47,686 nucleotides of DNA from positions 1 through 47,686 of IMG/VR virus record IMGVR_UViG_3300021962_000182, one strand, 5' to 3'. The notes beneath the pieces were generated by a model. It was not told the origin of the DNA. It worked only from the letters and a program-made list of their open reading frames with translations, and ran no database searches. Source of the DNA: a virus. The translations under genes were made by a program, and so were the position numbers. Numbering within the stretch: the first letter of the stretch is position 1; each line of letters begins with the position of its first letter. This document shows, piece after piece, positions 16,378 to 25,248 of the stretch.

Positions 16378-19206
16378 ATGGCTATATCATCTTATCGTTT
16401 TGTCTCCCCAGGCGTTCAAGTCCAAGAGATCGACAATTCACAACTTCCAGCAGTTTCAGCACTAGTAGGACCAACCGTTATCGGACGTTTCCAAAAAGGT
16501 CCAGCTATGCGTCCTGTTTATATTACTTCTTTTTCTCAATTTGTAGAAATATTTGGTAATCCTGTTGCTGGTAATACTGGTAATGATGTTTGGCGTGATG
16601 GAAATTATCTTGCTCCAACTTATGCTGCTTATGCTGCTCAAGCTTGGCTCCGCAATACACCAGCACTTAATGTTATACGTTTAATTGGTTCACAACACAC
16701 AAATGCAACTGCCGATGGTAAAGCAGGTTGGACAACAGACCAAGGTTATGCTGCTGGTAATTCTGCTGGTGGTGCTTATGGTCTTTTCATCGTTCCATCT
16801 GGTTCTTCTACTACCTCTGTTGTAACTGGTACTCTTGCTGCTGTTTGGTATCTTCAAACTGGTTCAATCGCCCTTTCTGGTGTTGTAGCTGGTACTGAAA
16901 ATGCTGGTACTCCTACCTATGCACAAGGTTCAAATATATTAATTAAATCTGTTAATCCATATGGAGAGTTTAGAGCAGTTGTTACAGATCCTTCTGGTAC
17001 ATATGCTTCAAACTTTAACTTTAATAATTCATCAGATTTATATGTAAGAAGAGTATTCAATACAAATCCAGTTCTTACCAATTCACAGATAACAACCAAT
17101 ACTAATGCTGAATATTACTGGTTAGGTGAAAGCTACGAAAGAACCTTAGACGAAACAATTACAAACTTTACAAATGCAGCAACTACAACCTATGGTTTTA
17201 TTGCTCCATTAACAAATGGAACAGTTGATTTAAGAAACCACAAAATGGCTGCTAGATCAGCTAAAACTGGTTGGGTTATAGGTCAAGATTTAACAAACAA
17301 TACTGGTTCATTCGTTGCAGCAAATCAACAAAAACTCTTCAGATTTGTTACTTTAGATGCTGGTGAATATGAGCAAAAAGCTTACAAGATTTCAATATCA
17401 GATATTACCCCACCAGCAACTGACTTTGATCAATACGGAACATTTACTGTTAACGTTAGATTGGCAAGTGATACTGATAATACTCCTTCATTTGTTGAAA
17501 GATACGCTAACGTAAATCTCAACCCAGCTTCACCAGACTACATCGCTAGAAGAATAGGTGATAAATATGTTCTTTGGGATGATACTGAAAGAAGATTAAG
17601 AGAATATGGTATGTATTCAAATGCATCAAAACTTATTCGTGTAGAAATGAATGACGATGTAGATGCAGGTAGTGTAGACCCAACATTCCTTCCATTTGGT
17701 TTCTTTGGTCCAGCAAGATTCAAAAACTTTACACTTACTTCTGGTTCAGCTACAACTGCTCCTACAAATTCACCAGTTACAGGTGGATATGGTGCTGCCT
17801 TTAATGCTGGTAATTTCCTATATACAGCAAGAGAGCTTACAGCTTCAGTTGTATTTCCATCAATTCCATTAAGACAAAATGCTGCTGATGGTGGTATAAG
17901 TGATCCAAGAAATGCTTACTTTGGTATTGCTACTGGTGAGAAAACAGCTACAACCACATTTGATGCTACTTATTATGACTTAACTAGAGCATCATTCTAT
18001 ACTGATTATGAAGTAGGCTCTGCTACATATTTAGAAAATTCATTTGTATTTACACTTGACGATATTTCTGGTTCAACCTCAACAACTCCAGGTGCGGTTT
18101 ATGTTGCTGGTTCAAGAGCTTTAGGAACTTCATTAACAGCAGTAACTTCTTCATACCGTAATGTATTAACACAAGGATATGATAGCTTTACTATGCCACT
18201 CTTTAACGGATTTGATGGTTTTGATGCAACAGAGTCAGAACCATTAAGAAATAGTTTAATGACTGCCAATTCAACCGAACTTAACGACTCAGTATACTAC
18301 ACATATAAGAGAGCAATTGATACTGTAAGAGATCCAGAATCAATAGTAACTGATATCGTAACAGTCCCAGGTCTTACCAATACTTCTCTTACAAATCAAC
18401 TTATTTCAGTTTGTGAGTCAAGAGCAGATGCCCTAGCAATTATAGACCTTCCAAACGTCTATAAACCAGAGGCTGAGGGTGTAGCATCAGCTAGATCAAG
18501 TAGATATCAAGGAACTGCTGCAAATGTAGCTTTAGCTCTTAAAGATAGAGGATTAAATTCAAGCTATGGTGCAACATACTATCCTTGGGTACAAGTAAGA
18601 GATACTATTGCTAATAGAGTTCTTTTTGTACCACCTTCAGTTGTTGCTCTTGGTGCTATGTCATATGGTCAATCAACACAAGAACTTTGGTTTGCTCCAG
18701 CAGGTTTTACAAGAGGTGGATTAAGCGAAGGTCGTGGTGGTATCCCAGTTTTGGGTGTTACAGAGAAACTTTCATCAAAGGATCGCGATACACTTTACGA
18801 AGCAAACATCAATCCAATTGCTTCTTTCCCAGCAGAAGGTATCGTAATCTTTGGTCAAAAGACACTTCAAGTTACTCCATCTGCTCTCGATAGAATCAAC
18901 GTTCGTAGAATGATGATCTTCGTCAAGAGAGAAATTTCAAGAATAGCTTCAAGAATACTTTTCGATCAAAACGTAGAAGTAACTTGGTCAAGATTCACAG
19001 GTCAAGTAAATCCATTCTTGTCTACAGTTAAATCAAGATTAGGTCTTTCAGACTACCGTGTAATACTCGATAAATCAACTACAACAACAGATTTAGTTGA
19101 TAGAAACGTAATGTACGCAAAAATCTTCTTGAAGCCAGCTAGAGCAATTGAATTTATCGCAATTGACTTTACAATTACAGATTCTGGTGCGTCATTTGCA
19201 GATTAA
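16378..19206 (+). CDS. Tail sheath protein gp18
   Basis: 942 residues against 659 in T4. N-terminal SPGVQVQEIDNS followed by SALVGPTVIGRFQKGP and an FxEIFG-type segment is the classic sheath start; the C-terminal region from about 800 (GIVIFGQKTLQ, RINVRRMMIFVKREISR, FDQNVEVTWSRFTGQVNPFL) is the conserved polymerisation domain of the contractile sheath. The middle is expanded by about 280 residues of Ser/Thr/Gly/Ala-rich surface domains. It surrounds the tail tube and contracts during infection. AGGAG lies 13 bases upstream and an exact late motif precedes it. Confidence 0.95.
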   Translation: MAISSYRFVSPGVQVQEIDNSQLPAVSALVGPTVIGRFQKGPAMRPVYITSFSQFVEIFGNPVAGNTGNDVWRDGNYLAPTYAAYAAQAWLRNTPALNVIRLIGSQHTNATADGKAGWTTDQGYAAGNSAGGAYGLFIVPSGSSTTSVVTGTLAAVWYLQTGSIALSGVVAGTENAGTPTYAQGSNILIKSVNPYGEFRAVVTDPSGTYASNFNFNNSSDLYVRRVFNTNPVLTNSQITTNTNAEYYWLGESYERTLDETITNFTNAATTTYGFIAPLTNGTVDLRNHKMAARSAKTGWVIGQDLTNNTGSFVAANQQKLFRFVTLDAGEYEQKAYKISISDITPPATDFDQYGTFTVNVRLASDTDNTPSFVERYANVNLNPASPDYIARRIGDKYVLWDDTERRLREYGMYSNASKLIRVEMNDDVDAGSVDPTFLPFGFFGPARFKNFTLTSGSATTAPTNSPVTGGYGAAFNAGNFLYTARELTASVVFPSIPLRQNAADGGISDPRNAYFGIATGEKTATTTFDATYYDLTRASFYTDYEVGSATYLENSFVFTLDDISGSTSTTPGAVYVAGSRALGTSLTAVTSSYRNVLTQGYDSFTMPLFNGFDGFDATESEPLRNSLMTANSTELNDSVYYTYKRAIDTVRDPESIVTDIVTVPGLTNTSLTNQLISVCESRADALAIIDLPNVYKPEAEGVASARSSRYQGTAANVALALKDRGLNSSYGATYYPWVQVRDTIANRVLFVPPSVVALGAMSYGQSTQELWFAPAGFTRGGLSEGRGGIPVLGVTEKLSSKDRDTLYEANINPIASFPAEGIVIFGQKTLQVTPSALDRINVRRMMIFVKREISRIASRILFDQNVEVTWSRFTGQVNPFLSTVKSRLGLSDYRVILDKSTTTTDLVDRNVMYAKIFLKPARAIEFIAIDFTITDSGASFAD

Positions 19207-19208
19207 TG

Positions 19209-19218
19209 ACTACTTAAT
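19209..19218 (+). promoter_or_regulatory. Possible late promoter (ACTACTTAAT)
   Basis: Two mismatches to ACTATTTATT, just after the sheath stop and 25 bases before the tube gene, which has a strong GGTTGGAGGAA binding site. Weaker than other copies. Confidence 0.3.
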
Positions 19219-19243
19219 ATATAAAGGTTGGAGGAAATAATAA

Positions 19244-19867
19244 ATGGCATTCTGGAACGAAGCAGCTTTAGAACCAAAGAGAAAGTTTAAGTTCTTAATT
19301 AGATTTGGTGCAGCATCTGATAAACTACCAAGCTTTATCGCAAAAAAATGTGATAAACCTTCTTTTGATGTATCAGAAACAAAACATGATTTCTTTGGTC
19401 ATGCATTTTATTATCCAGGCAGAGTTACTTGGAAAGAAGTCTCAGCAACTATTATAGACCCTGCTGGTGGTGGTTTACCTGCTGCTGACGATGCTAATCC
19501 AAGCACTCTAAGAGCCGCTGCAAACGATGTAACTGATGCTCTTTATCAAGTATTACTTTCTGCTGGTTATCAATCTCCTACTGCTGCTGGTGCTGCCTTT
19601 ACTGGTGGTGCCTCGCTTAGCACTCTAAGGACTATGGCTAAGGGAACTGCAACAGCTCAATTTTCACAAGTTGAAATTATTCAAGTTGATGCTAACGGTA
19701 ATTCCCTTGAAACTTGGGTATTAAATAATGCTTGGCTAAAGTCAGTAAACTTTGGTTCACTTGAATATGGATCAGATGATATCAGCGATGTTTCATTAAC
19801 TTTCCGCTACGATTGGGCTGATGTAAGAATTGAAAGCACAAGATTTGATTCTTCATTAGTACCATAA
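19244..19867 (+). CDS. Tail tube protein gp19
   Basis: 207 residues, directly after the sheath gene as in T4. N-terminal MAFWNEAALEPKRKFKFLIRF and C-terminal NNAWLKSVNFGSLEYGSDDISDVSLTFRYDWA are typical of gp19-family tube proteins: the last block is the strand pair of the tube beta-barrel. T4 gp19 is 163 residues; the extra length is an Ala/Gly-rich loop around 75-125. It forms the hexameric rings through which DNA passes. Confidence 0.9.
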   Translation: MAFWNEAALEPKRKFKFLIRFGAASDKLPSFIAKKCDKPSFDVSETKHDFFGHAFYYPGRVTWKEVSATIIDPAGGGLPAADDANPSTLRAAANDVTDALYQVLLSAGYQSPTAAGAAFTGGASLSTLRTMAKGTATAQFSQVEIIQVDANGNSLETWVLNNAWLKSVNFGSLEYGSDDISDVSLTFRYDWADVRIESTRFDSSLVP

Positions 19868-19876
19868 GAGGTATGA

Positions 19877-20611
19877 ATGTTCTGGGCAAATCAAGACAAA
19901 ACTAAAATTTTAGAACTTAAAAAAAGAAGTTTATTTACTGCCGAATTCCTAGGTACAAGCAATTTTAATTGGACTGGTGAAGGGAAAAAGGAACAGAATA
20001 TTAAATTCTTAACTAAGAAAGTTTCTTTGCCCTCAATAAATATTCCATTTGAAAGACTACATGGTAATCAATATGTTCACTATTATCATGTAGGAGAAAT
20101 GAATTGGGAGCCTATAACTATAACATTTGTAGATGTATTAGAAAATGATCAATATAATGGAAAAGATCAATTAGTACCAAACTTAAAAAAAATGTTTTAT
20201 GATTATTTAATTAATAATAATATAACAGAAAACAATAGAACTGGTATGTTAGATTTGGCTACATTTTGTACAGAAATACGACTAAGAAGTTATAGCACTT
20301 ATATTCCACAAGACCAATACGAAAATGATAATCCAAATATATTACTAGATAGACAACTTGGTTTTAGCACAGATGAAAATGGTAGTATTAATGGCGATTA
20401 TGTTAAAGATAATAGATTAAGTGTTGCAGAAGATTTTATTATCAAAAAGCCAAAAATAACTAAAATTGATTTTGGTTCACTTGATTATGGTTCCGACGAT
20501 GCAAATGAAGTAGCAATAACGTTTTTACCAGAATGGTGTGAATATAGTGACACCAGTGATGGTGATGAACAACAACAAAAAGTAGCAAGACAAAAAGCTA
20601 ATAAAGTTTAA
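19877..20611 (+). CDS. Second tail-tube-family protein (possible gp54-like initiator)
   Basis: 244 residues, paralogous to the previous gene: the C-terminal block KITKIDFGSLDYGSDDANEVAITFLPEW mirrors SVNFGSLEYGSDDISDVSLTF of gp19, and the N-terminus (MFWANQDKTKILELKKRSLFTAEFLG) is also similar in pattern. In T4, gp48 and gp54 are tube-fold proteins that nucleate the tube on the baseplate, so a second copy next to gp19 may be such an initiator. An Asn/Asp-rich insert with many Tyr residues lies at about 95-165. Starts nine bases after gp19, with an AGAGG binding site. Confidence 0.75.
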   Translation: MFWANQDKTKILELKKRSLFTAEFLGTSNFNWTGEGKKEQNIKFLTKKVSLPSINIPFERLHGNQYVHYYHVGEMNWEPITITFVDVLENDQYNGKDQLVPNLKKMFYDYLINNNITENNRTGMLDLATFCTEIRLRSYSTYIPQDQYENDNPNILLDRQLGFSTDENGSINGDYVKDNRLSVAEDFIIKKPKITKIDFGSLDYGSDDANEVAITFLPEWCEYSDTSDGDEQQQKVARQKANKV

Positions 20612-20624
20612 CAACGAGTGATTT

Positions 20625-21476
20625 ATGAGAAATAACCTAGATAGATTGGGGTTAGAACAGAAACAACCCCAACAAAGCGAAGCGGTACAAGCTTCTGGTT
20701 TGCAATTTGTAACCCCAACAGAAATTGTAGACCTACCATCAAAAGGTGTGTTCTATCCAGAAGGACACCCATTATATAACAAAGACACAATTGAAATTAG
20801 ATACATGACAGCTAAAGATGAAGATACTTTAACAAACGTATCTCTTCTTAAAAAAGGTGTTGCATTAGAAAAAGTATTACAAGATATTGTTGTAGATAAA
20901 ACAATCAATATGGATACTTTATTGGTTGGTGATAAAAATGCAGTTATTGTTGCTGCTCGTAAATCTGCTTATGGTGCGGATTATCAAACCAAAGTAACTT
21001 GCCCTTCTTGTGGTAAAGTTCAAGGATACGAGTTTGATCTTAACAATTGTAATGTCAAAGAAGCATCATTAGAAGAAGATTTGGAAGCAGAAGGAATAAG
21101 AAGAACAGAAGATAATACTTTTGTTATCCAACTTCCAGTATTTAAAGTTCCAGTTGAATTAAGATTATTAACAAGTAAAGATGAAAATTTTATAGCTTCA
21201 AAAGTAAGAGAAGCACAATTAGCAAAGAAAGAAATGGATTCAATCCTATCATTACAATTAAGATTAATGATAAAATCAATAAATGGTTTATCAGATCCTA
21301 AAATCTTAAATGAAGTTGTATCTACACTTCCAGCAAAAGACTCAAAAGCAATTAGACAAGCATACGTTAAGATTGCTCCAAATATGGATTTATCACACGA
21401 TTTTGAATGTCGTTCTTGTTCATATGAGACAAGGCTGGAGGTTCCGTTCACATCGGACTTTTTTTGGCCTAAGTGA
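20625..21476 (+). CDS. gp26-type tail assembly chaperone / baseplate protein
   Basis: 283 residues of the T4 gp26 (T4_baseplate) family. Conserved DLPSKGVFYPEGHPL is at about residues 37-51, and IRYMTAKDEDTLTN follows. Two Cys pairs, CPSCG near 129 and CRSC near 265, may hold zinc. In dsDNA phages the gene just upstream of the tape measure usually encodes a tail assembly chaperone that makes a longer frameshifted form; this gene has that position and ends in a seven-T run with a second frame open beyond it. The zero-frame product stops 12 bases after the run. Confidence 0.8.
   Translation: MRNNLDRLGLEQKQPQQSEAVQASGLQFVTPTEIVDLPSKGVFYPEGHPLYNKDTIEIRYMTAKDEDTLTNVSLLKKGVALEKVLQDIVVDKTINMDTLLVGDKNAVIVAARKSAYGADYQTKVTCPSCGKVQGYEFDLNNCNVKEASLEEDLEAEGIRRTEDNTFVIQLPVFKVPVELRLLTSKDENFIASKVREAQLAKKEMDSILSLQLRLMIKSINGLSDPKILNEVVSTLPAKDSKAIRQAYVKIAPNMDLSHDFECRSCSYETRLEVPFTSDFFWPK
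21459..21465 (+). promoter_or_regulatory. Slippery site for programmed +1 (or -2) frameshift
   Basis: Seven T residues are read as TTT TTT T in the gp26-like frame, with TGG as the next codon. A Phe-tRNA on 21462-21464 can move one base forward onto TTT at 21463-21465 and continue with GGC in the downstream frame; a two-base backward slip onto TTT is also possible. The zero frame stops at 21474-21476. No ATG, GTG or TTG exists in the downstream frame between the run and its conserved segment. Confidence 0.7.
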
Positions 21477-21651
21477 TGAATACCAGAAACAAGTATATGA
21501 ACAATTCTTTATCCTAAAGTATCATGGAGGATGGTCGTTTATCGAAGCGTACAGCCTTCCAGTAGGACTTAGGATGTGGTTTGTAGAAAGACTTGCTAAA
21601 CAAATGCAAGACGAAGCAGAGGCTATGGAGAAGGCTTCAAAGAAGAAATAA
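21466..21651 (+). CDS. Frameshift extension of the tail assembly chaperone (T-type domain)
   Basis: 61 codons open after the slippery site, in the +1 frame relative to the gp26-like gene. The peptide begins GLSDEYQKQVYEQFFILKYH, has GGWSFIEAYSLPVGLRMWFV in the middle and ends in a charged helix. The YSLPVGLRMWFVERL pattern (a helix beginning with Pro and Arg/Trp) resembles the short C-terminal domain of other phage chaperones that bind the tape measure. Translated only by frameshift, the fusion would be 341 residues (342 with the -2 mode). It ends one base before a terminator. The in-frame ATG at 21310 lies deep inside the gp26-like gene and is not a credible start. Confidence 0.7.
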   Translation, partial: GLSDEYQKQVYEQFFILKYHGGWSFIEAYSLPVGLRMWFVERLAKQMQDEAEAMEKASKKK

Positions 21652-21678
21652 CAAAAGGGATCTAAATGGTCCCTTTTG
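21652..21678 (+). terminator. Rho-independent terminator after chaperone
   Basis: CAAAAGGGA pairs with TCCCTTTTG around the loop TCTAAATGG, followed by TTGTTATTT. The loop is identical to that of the terminator after gp23. Confidence 0.85.
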
Positions 21679-21688
21679 TTGTTATTTA

Positions 21689-21698
21689 ACTATTTATT
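21689..21698 (+). promoter_or_regulatory. Candidate late promoter (ACTATTTATT)
   Basis: Exact match, 11 bases after the terminator at 21652-21678 and 19 bases before the ATG at 21718; TAAAGGAAA between serves as the ribosome binding site. This terminator-promoter-leader block closely resembles that at 14067-14142. Confidence 0.6.
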
Positions 21699-21717
21699 GT
21701 TAAAGGAAACAGTAATA

Positions 21718-22443
21718 ATGTTTAAAGGTTTAAAAGAAGCAAAAGCAACTGATATGTTTAATAGGGCTGCTTCTGGTCTTGGAAGTTCGTTTTATGGAGC
21801 AAAAGAGGAAAAACAGAAAAAAACCAAAAAACAACGAGTTTATAAAACAAAACAACAACAAGCAACCAATCAAACACAAGCTACAAATCAAGCCCCCGCT
21901 CAACAAAATCCAGCTAATCCTCCTACTCAAACTCCTCAAAATAATACATCACAACAAGAAAATATTGATTATGTTAATTTATCTTCTTTTATAACCACCA
22001 AGTATAAAGATTTAAATAATAATAACTATATAGAGTTTCTTGACTATGTATTTAAATATATCTATAACTATGATCAAAAATTTGAATCTGATTATAAATC
22101 TTTTAAAAATGATTTTGAGGTTTTAGCAAATGATTATAGATTTCAAGATGATAATTCTTACAGAATAGTATGGTATACATCATTAACAACTTTTATTTAT
22201 TATTATATAATTTCAGCTACATTAGATTCATATAAACAAAATTTAGATAGAAATTTTATTCTTATTAAAACAGATCATAACAATAACAATAACAATAATT
22301 ATAATTTAATGGTAAAATTTATTTTTAAAAATTGTCAATATATATTAGATCAAATAAAGCAAAAAGCAAAAGAACAATCCAATAATAATCAAATAAACGA
22401 ATCCTTAATAAGACGTTGGAAAGTTTTAGCAAACATTAAATAA
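21718..22443 (+). CDS. Gln/Asn-rich hypothetical protein before the tape measure
   Basis: 241 residues from the ATG at 21718, preceded by AAAGGA; an upstream in-frame start at 21676 overlaps the terminator and is rejected. Residues 30-85 are low complexity (Gln, Asn, Pro, Thr). Residues 85-230 are helical, Tyr- and Asn-rich, with a hydrophobic stretch (VWYTSLTTFIYYYIISA) near 153. A run of seven Asn residues near 190 is encoded by an AACAAT-type microsatellite. The C-terminus RRWKVLANIK recalls the end of the scaffold (RMRRLAGIK). Unknown function; position suggests a tail-assembly role. Confidence 0.65.
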   Translation: MFKGLKEAKATDMFNRAASGLGSSFYGAKEEKQKKTKKQRVYKTKQQQATNQTQATNQAPAQQNPANPPTQTPQNNTSQQENIDYVNLSSFITTKYKDLNNNNYIEFLDYVFKYIYNYDQKFESDYKSFKNDFEVLANDYRFQDDNSYRIVWYTSLTTFIYYYIISATLDSYKQNLDRNFILIKTDHNNNNNNNYNLMVKFIFKNCQYILDQIKQKAKEQSNNNQINESLIRRWKVLANIK

Positions 22444-22454
22444 TAAAGATAGAT

Positions 22455-22464
22455 ACTATTTACT
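22455..22464 (+). promoter_or_regulatory. Candidate late promoter (ACTATTTACT)
   Basis: Nine of ten bases match. The context GATAGATACTATTTACT also matches 11 of 13 bases of the T4 late consensus TATAAATACTATT. It lies 13 bases before the ATG at 22478 and would drive the tape-measure operon. Confidence 0.55.
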
Positions 22465-22477
22465 TTGAGGTTTATGT

Positions 22478-22804
22478 ATGTCCAAAGAAATAGTCCCAAT
22501 TCACATCGACTTTACAAATACAAACCAGTTGAATGAATCATTCCTAGAAATGTTTGGTTCAACTGTGAAGCTTATTCTTCAGCGTATGTTTGGACAAGAT
22601 GTATTTTTACCTCCTGTTTCTGTAACTGGCGATAGATACCAAGTTGAATCCTTTGCTAGAGCTTTGGCTAGTGAAAGGAGATATTTTGATTCATATGTTA
22701 GATATGGTCTTAATGATCCAAGAACATATAGAAATAAATATGAACTTGACGCATCTGTTTCTAAATTTGAGAATAGTACAGGCTTAAAGTGGCCGTTTAA
22801 ATAA
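22478..22804 (+). CDS. Small conserved protein upstream of tape measure
   Basis: 108 residues, predicted mostly helical. The C-terminal half (DRYQVESFARALASERRYFD, YGLNDPRTYRNKYELD, FENSTGLKWPFK) is a pattern I associate with a small protein of marine T4-like phages found near the tape measure. There is no metal-binding or catalytic motif. GAGG eight bases upstream is the binding site. It may be a further tail assembly factor; the length and sequence do not match T4 gp25. Confidence 0.65.
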   Translation: MSKEIVPIHIDFTNTNQLNESFLEMFGSTVKLILQRMFGQDVFLPPVSVTGDRYQVESFARALASERRYFDSYVRYGLNDPRTYRNKYELDASVSKFENSTGLKWPFK

Positions 22805-22817
22805 GGAATTATAATAA

Positions 22818-25229
22818 ATGGCTGAAAATCTTGAACAAAGCAAATCTAGATTAGAAAATGAAATTTCTGCTTTACAACAAAATTTAAATAATTTAAATCA
22901 AAAAGATAAACAATTATTAGATGATAAAATTAAAGCTCTTGAAAGAATTAATGAGCTTTTAAATCAATCTGCCGAATATCAACAAAAAAGATTAGATGAT
23001 CTTGAATTAGAAAAAAAGCTTTTAGAAGCTAATGCTAAATTTCTTGACTCTAAACAAGAAAATCTTGATGCATTTGTAAGACTTCAAAATATTGATATTG
23101 AACAAGGAGAAATGATTGTTAAACAGGTTAAAGAAAGATTAAAATCTGTTTTAGAATCTTCCCAAGCCACAGATGATCAGAAACAATTGGCTCTTGAGAT
23201 ATATCTTCTTGAAGAAAATAAATTATTAAACCTAAAAGAACAACTTGAAGTATCTGGTAAGTTAGGTCAGCAAACAAAAGATATTATATCATCAACTATG
23301 GGTATCTCTGCACGTTGGAAAGAAACCTTCTTTGGTAGATTGTTAGATAAAGACGGAGATAGTTTAAAGAATATGAAAGCTATTTCTGCTTCTATGAAAG
23401 ATACATTTACATTACAGAACATAGCTGGCTCTACTCTTATGAAGATCCAAGAAGCAACTGTTATGGCTTTCTTTAAATATGATCAAGCAGCTAGTTCATT
23501 AGCAAAATTAGCAGGAGCAAATGAACAATTACTTGGTGTATTAAATACTACAGCAAGAGGCGCAACTGCTTATGGTATTTCTTTTGAACAATCTGGTAGG
23601 GCAATTGAAGGTTTATATACAAACTTAAATACATTTTCTAATCTTAATGCCAGTTCTCAACAACAATTAACTATTTCTGCTGCTAAACTTGATAGATTAG
23701 GAATAGCTAGTCAAGAAAGCGCAAAAACAATTGGAACCCTAACACAGATTATGGGTATGTCAGAAGTTCAAGCTGGCAAAACAAGCGAACAATTAGCTGG
23801 ATTTGCTTTAGCTATTGGTAAGACACCTCAACAAGTAGCGCAAGATTTTGCCGCTGCTTCCAATCAGTTAGCTGCTTATGGCGGCAATATGGTAAATGTA
23901 TTTAAAGATCTTGAAATACAATCAAAAGCTACTGGTGTTGCTGTTGGAGATTTAATAGCAATTACAGAGAAATTCCAAACATTTGAAGGGGCCGCTACTG
24001 CTGCTGGTAAACTTAATGCTGCCCTTGGTGGTGGATTTATCAACTCTATGGAGCTTCTTGAAGCATCAGCAGAAAACCCAGCTAAAGCAATTGATTTATT
24101 GAGAACAAGATTAGATCAAGCTGGTTTATCTTTTAATCAAATGTCGTTTTACGAACAGAAAATGATTGCTGATGCTGCTGGTTTTAAGACAATTGAAGAA
24201 GCAAGCCGTATTCTTTCTAGGTCTAATGCCGAAGCAGAGGCAGCAGCAAGAGCAGACGCCGAAAGAGCAAATCAACAAGAACTATTAAATAATGCAATTA
24301 AAAGAGCAATACCAATTCAAGAAAAAATTGAACTATTAATGGCTAACTTTGCGGTTACTATGGGTCCAGTTATAGATAAAATATCTATGTTTATTAGTGG
24401 AATAACTTGGCTAATTGATAATGTGCCTTTTCTTAGCACTATACTAGGAGTTATAATTGGAGCTTTCGTTGCTTTAAAAATTGTTTCCACTATTGCAGTT
24501 ATGTTTGAAACTGTTGCTGGTGCGCTTGGTATATTTAATACTGTTGCTACTGTTACTGCACCCGCGTCCACTGGTGTTGCTGGTGGTATGCAAGTTATTG
24601 GTGCTTCTGCTTTGTCTGCTGCTCCTGGTTTGTTTGTATTTGCGGGTGTTATGTTTATTATAGCTGCTAGTATGGCTTTAGTTGCTGCTAGTGTTGGTAT
24701 TTTATTTACTGGTTTAAGTAAATTAATCTTATCATTTGTTGAAATGTTTAAAGTTTTAGCTAACACTGATGATATTGGTGATAAACTTACTTCTTTAAGT
24801 CTATCTATGGCAAAAGTTGGAGTAATCTTTACTAATCCTGTTGCTATAGCAGGACTTGTATCGTTTGCTGTAGCACTAAATGAAATAGTTTCAACTCTTA
24901 ACAAATTAGATGAAGCAAAATCAAAAAACTTTTCTGTGATAACCGAAAGTATAGCACAACTTAATGTTAATACAACAACAACTCCAAACGGTATTGTATC
25001 TCAAACAGAGAAGCTAGTAAAATCAATAAATGAATTTTCATTATCTGATTCCTCAGCATTAAATCTAGAAAGAATACTTAAAGCTGCTATCCCACAAAAT
25101 ACTACACCAAATATATCTAACACATATTCTCCACAAATAATAGTTAAGATTAACGATAAAACATTAAGGCCAAACTCAGTAGAAATTAGGGAAACAGCTA
25201 CAGACGTTCCTGGTGCAATTGGCGGCTAA
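22818..25229 (+). CDS. Tail tape measure protein
   Basis: 803 residues. The first 125 are a continuous coiled coil (Leu/Gln/Lys/Glu heptads), followed by Ala/Gly-rich helices. Hydrophobic segments that could span a membrane lie at about 536-570 (FLSTILGVIIGAFVALKIV) and 600-635. The C-terminus ends in a short beta segment. These are features of tape measure proteins, which fix tail length and help DNA cross the host envelope. It follows a chaperone with a frameshift, as is usual. T4's equivalent is gp29. Starts 13 bases after the previous gene. Confidence 0.85.
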   Translation: MAENLEQSKSRLENEISALQQNLNNLNQKDKQLLDDKIKALERINELLNQSAEYQQKRLDDLELEKKLLEANAKFLDSKQENLDAFVRLQNIDIEQGEMIVKQVKERLKSVLESSQATDDQKQLALEIYLLEENKLLNLKEQLEVSGKLGQQTKDIISSTMGISARWKETFFGRLLDKDGDSLKNMKAISASMKDTFTLQNIAGSTLMKIQEATVMAFFKYDQAASSLAKLAGANEQLLGVLNTTARGATAYGISFEQSGRAIEGLYTNLNTFSNLNASSQQQLTISAAKLDRLGIASQESAKTIGTLTQIMGMSEVQAGKTSEQLAGFALAIGKTPQQVAQDFAAASNQLAAYGGNMVNVFKDLEIQSKATGVAVGDLIAITEKFQTFEGAATAAGKLNAALGGGFINSMELLEASAENPAKAIDLLRTRLDQAGLSFNQMSFYEQKMIADAAGFKTIEEASRILSRSNAEAEAAARADAERANQQELLNNAIKRAIPIQEKIELLMANFAVTMGPVIDKISMFISGITWLIDNVPFLSTILGVIIGAFVALKIVSTIAVMFETVAGALGIFNTVATVTAPASTGVAGGMQVIGASALSAAPGLFVFAGVMFIIAASMALVAASVGILFTGLSKLILSFVEMFKVLANTDDIGDKLTSLSLSMAKVGVIFTNPVAIAGLVSFAVALNEIVSTLNKLDEAKSKNFSVITESIAQLNVNTTTTPNGIVSQTEKLVKSINEFSLSDSSALNLERILKAAIPQNTTPNISNTYSPQIIVKINDKTLRPNSVEIRETATDVPGAIGG

Positions 25230-25248
25230 ATATAAATAAGGATCAAAA

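Noticed and set aside
21310-21651. Independent 113-residue gene starting inside the gp26-like gene
   Set aside because: The upstream half is an out-of-frame reading of conserved gp26-like sequence with no binding site; the part after 21466 fits a frameshift extension better.
22455-22470. gp25 baseplate wedge at 22478
   Set aside because: The 108-residue product does not show gp25 features; its repeated Tyr/Arg pattern fits a different small conserved protein.
24317-24904. 195-codon minus-strand frame inside the tape measure gene
   Set aside because: Antisense of the hydrophobic Ala/Val/Ile segment; no start signal and no independent pattern.
25231-25238. TATAAATA as a T4-type late promoter before the baseplate gene
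   Set aside because: It overlaps the AAGGA ribosome binding site ten bases before the ATG; in this AT-rich leader a chance match is likely, and other operons use ACTATTTATT.
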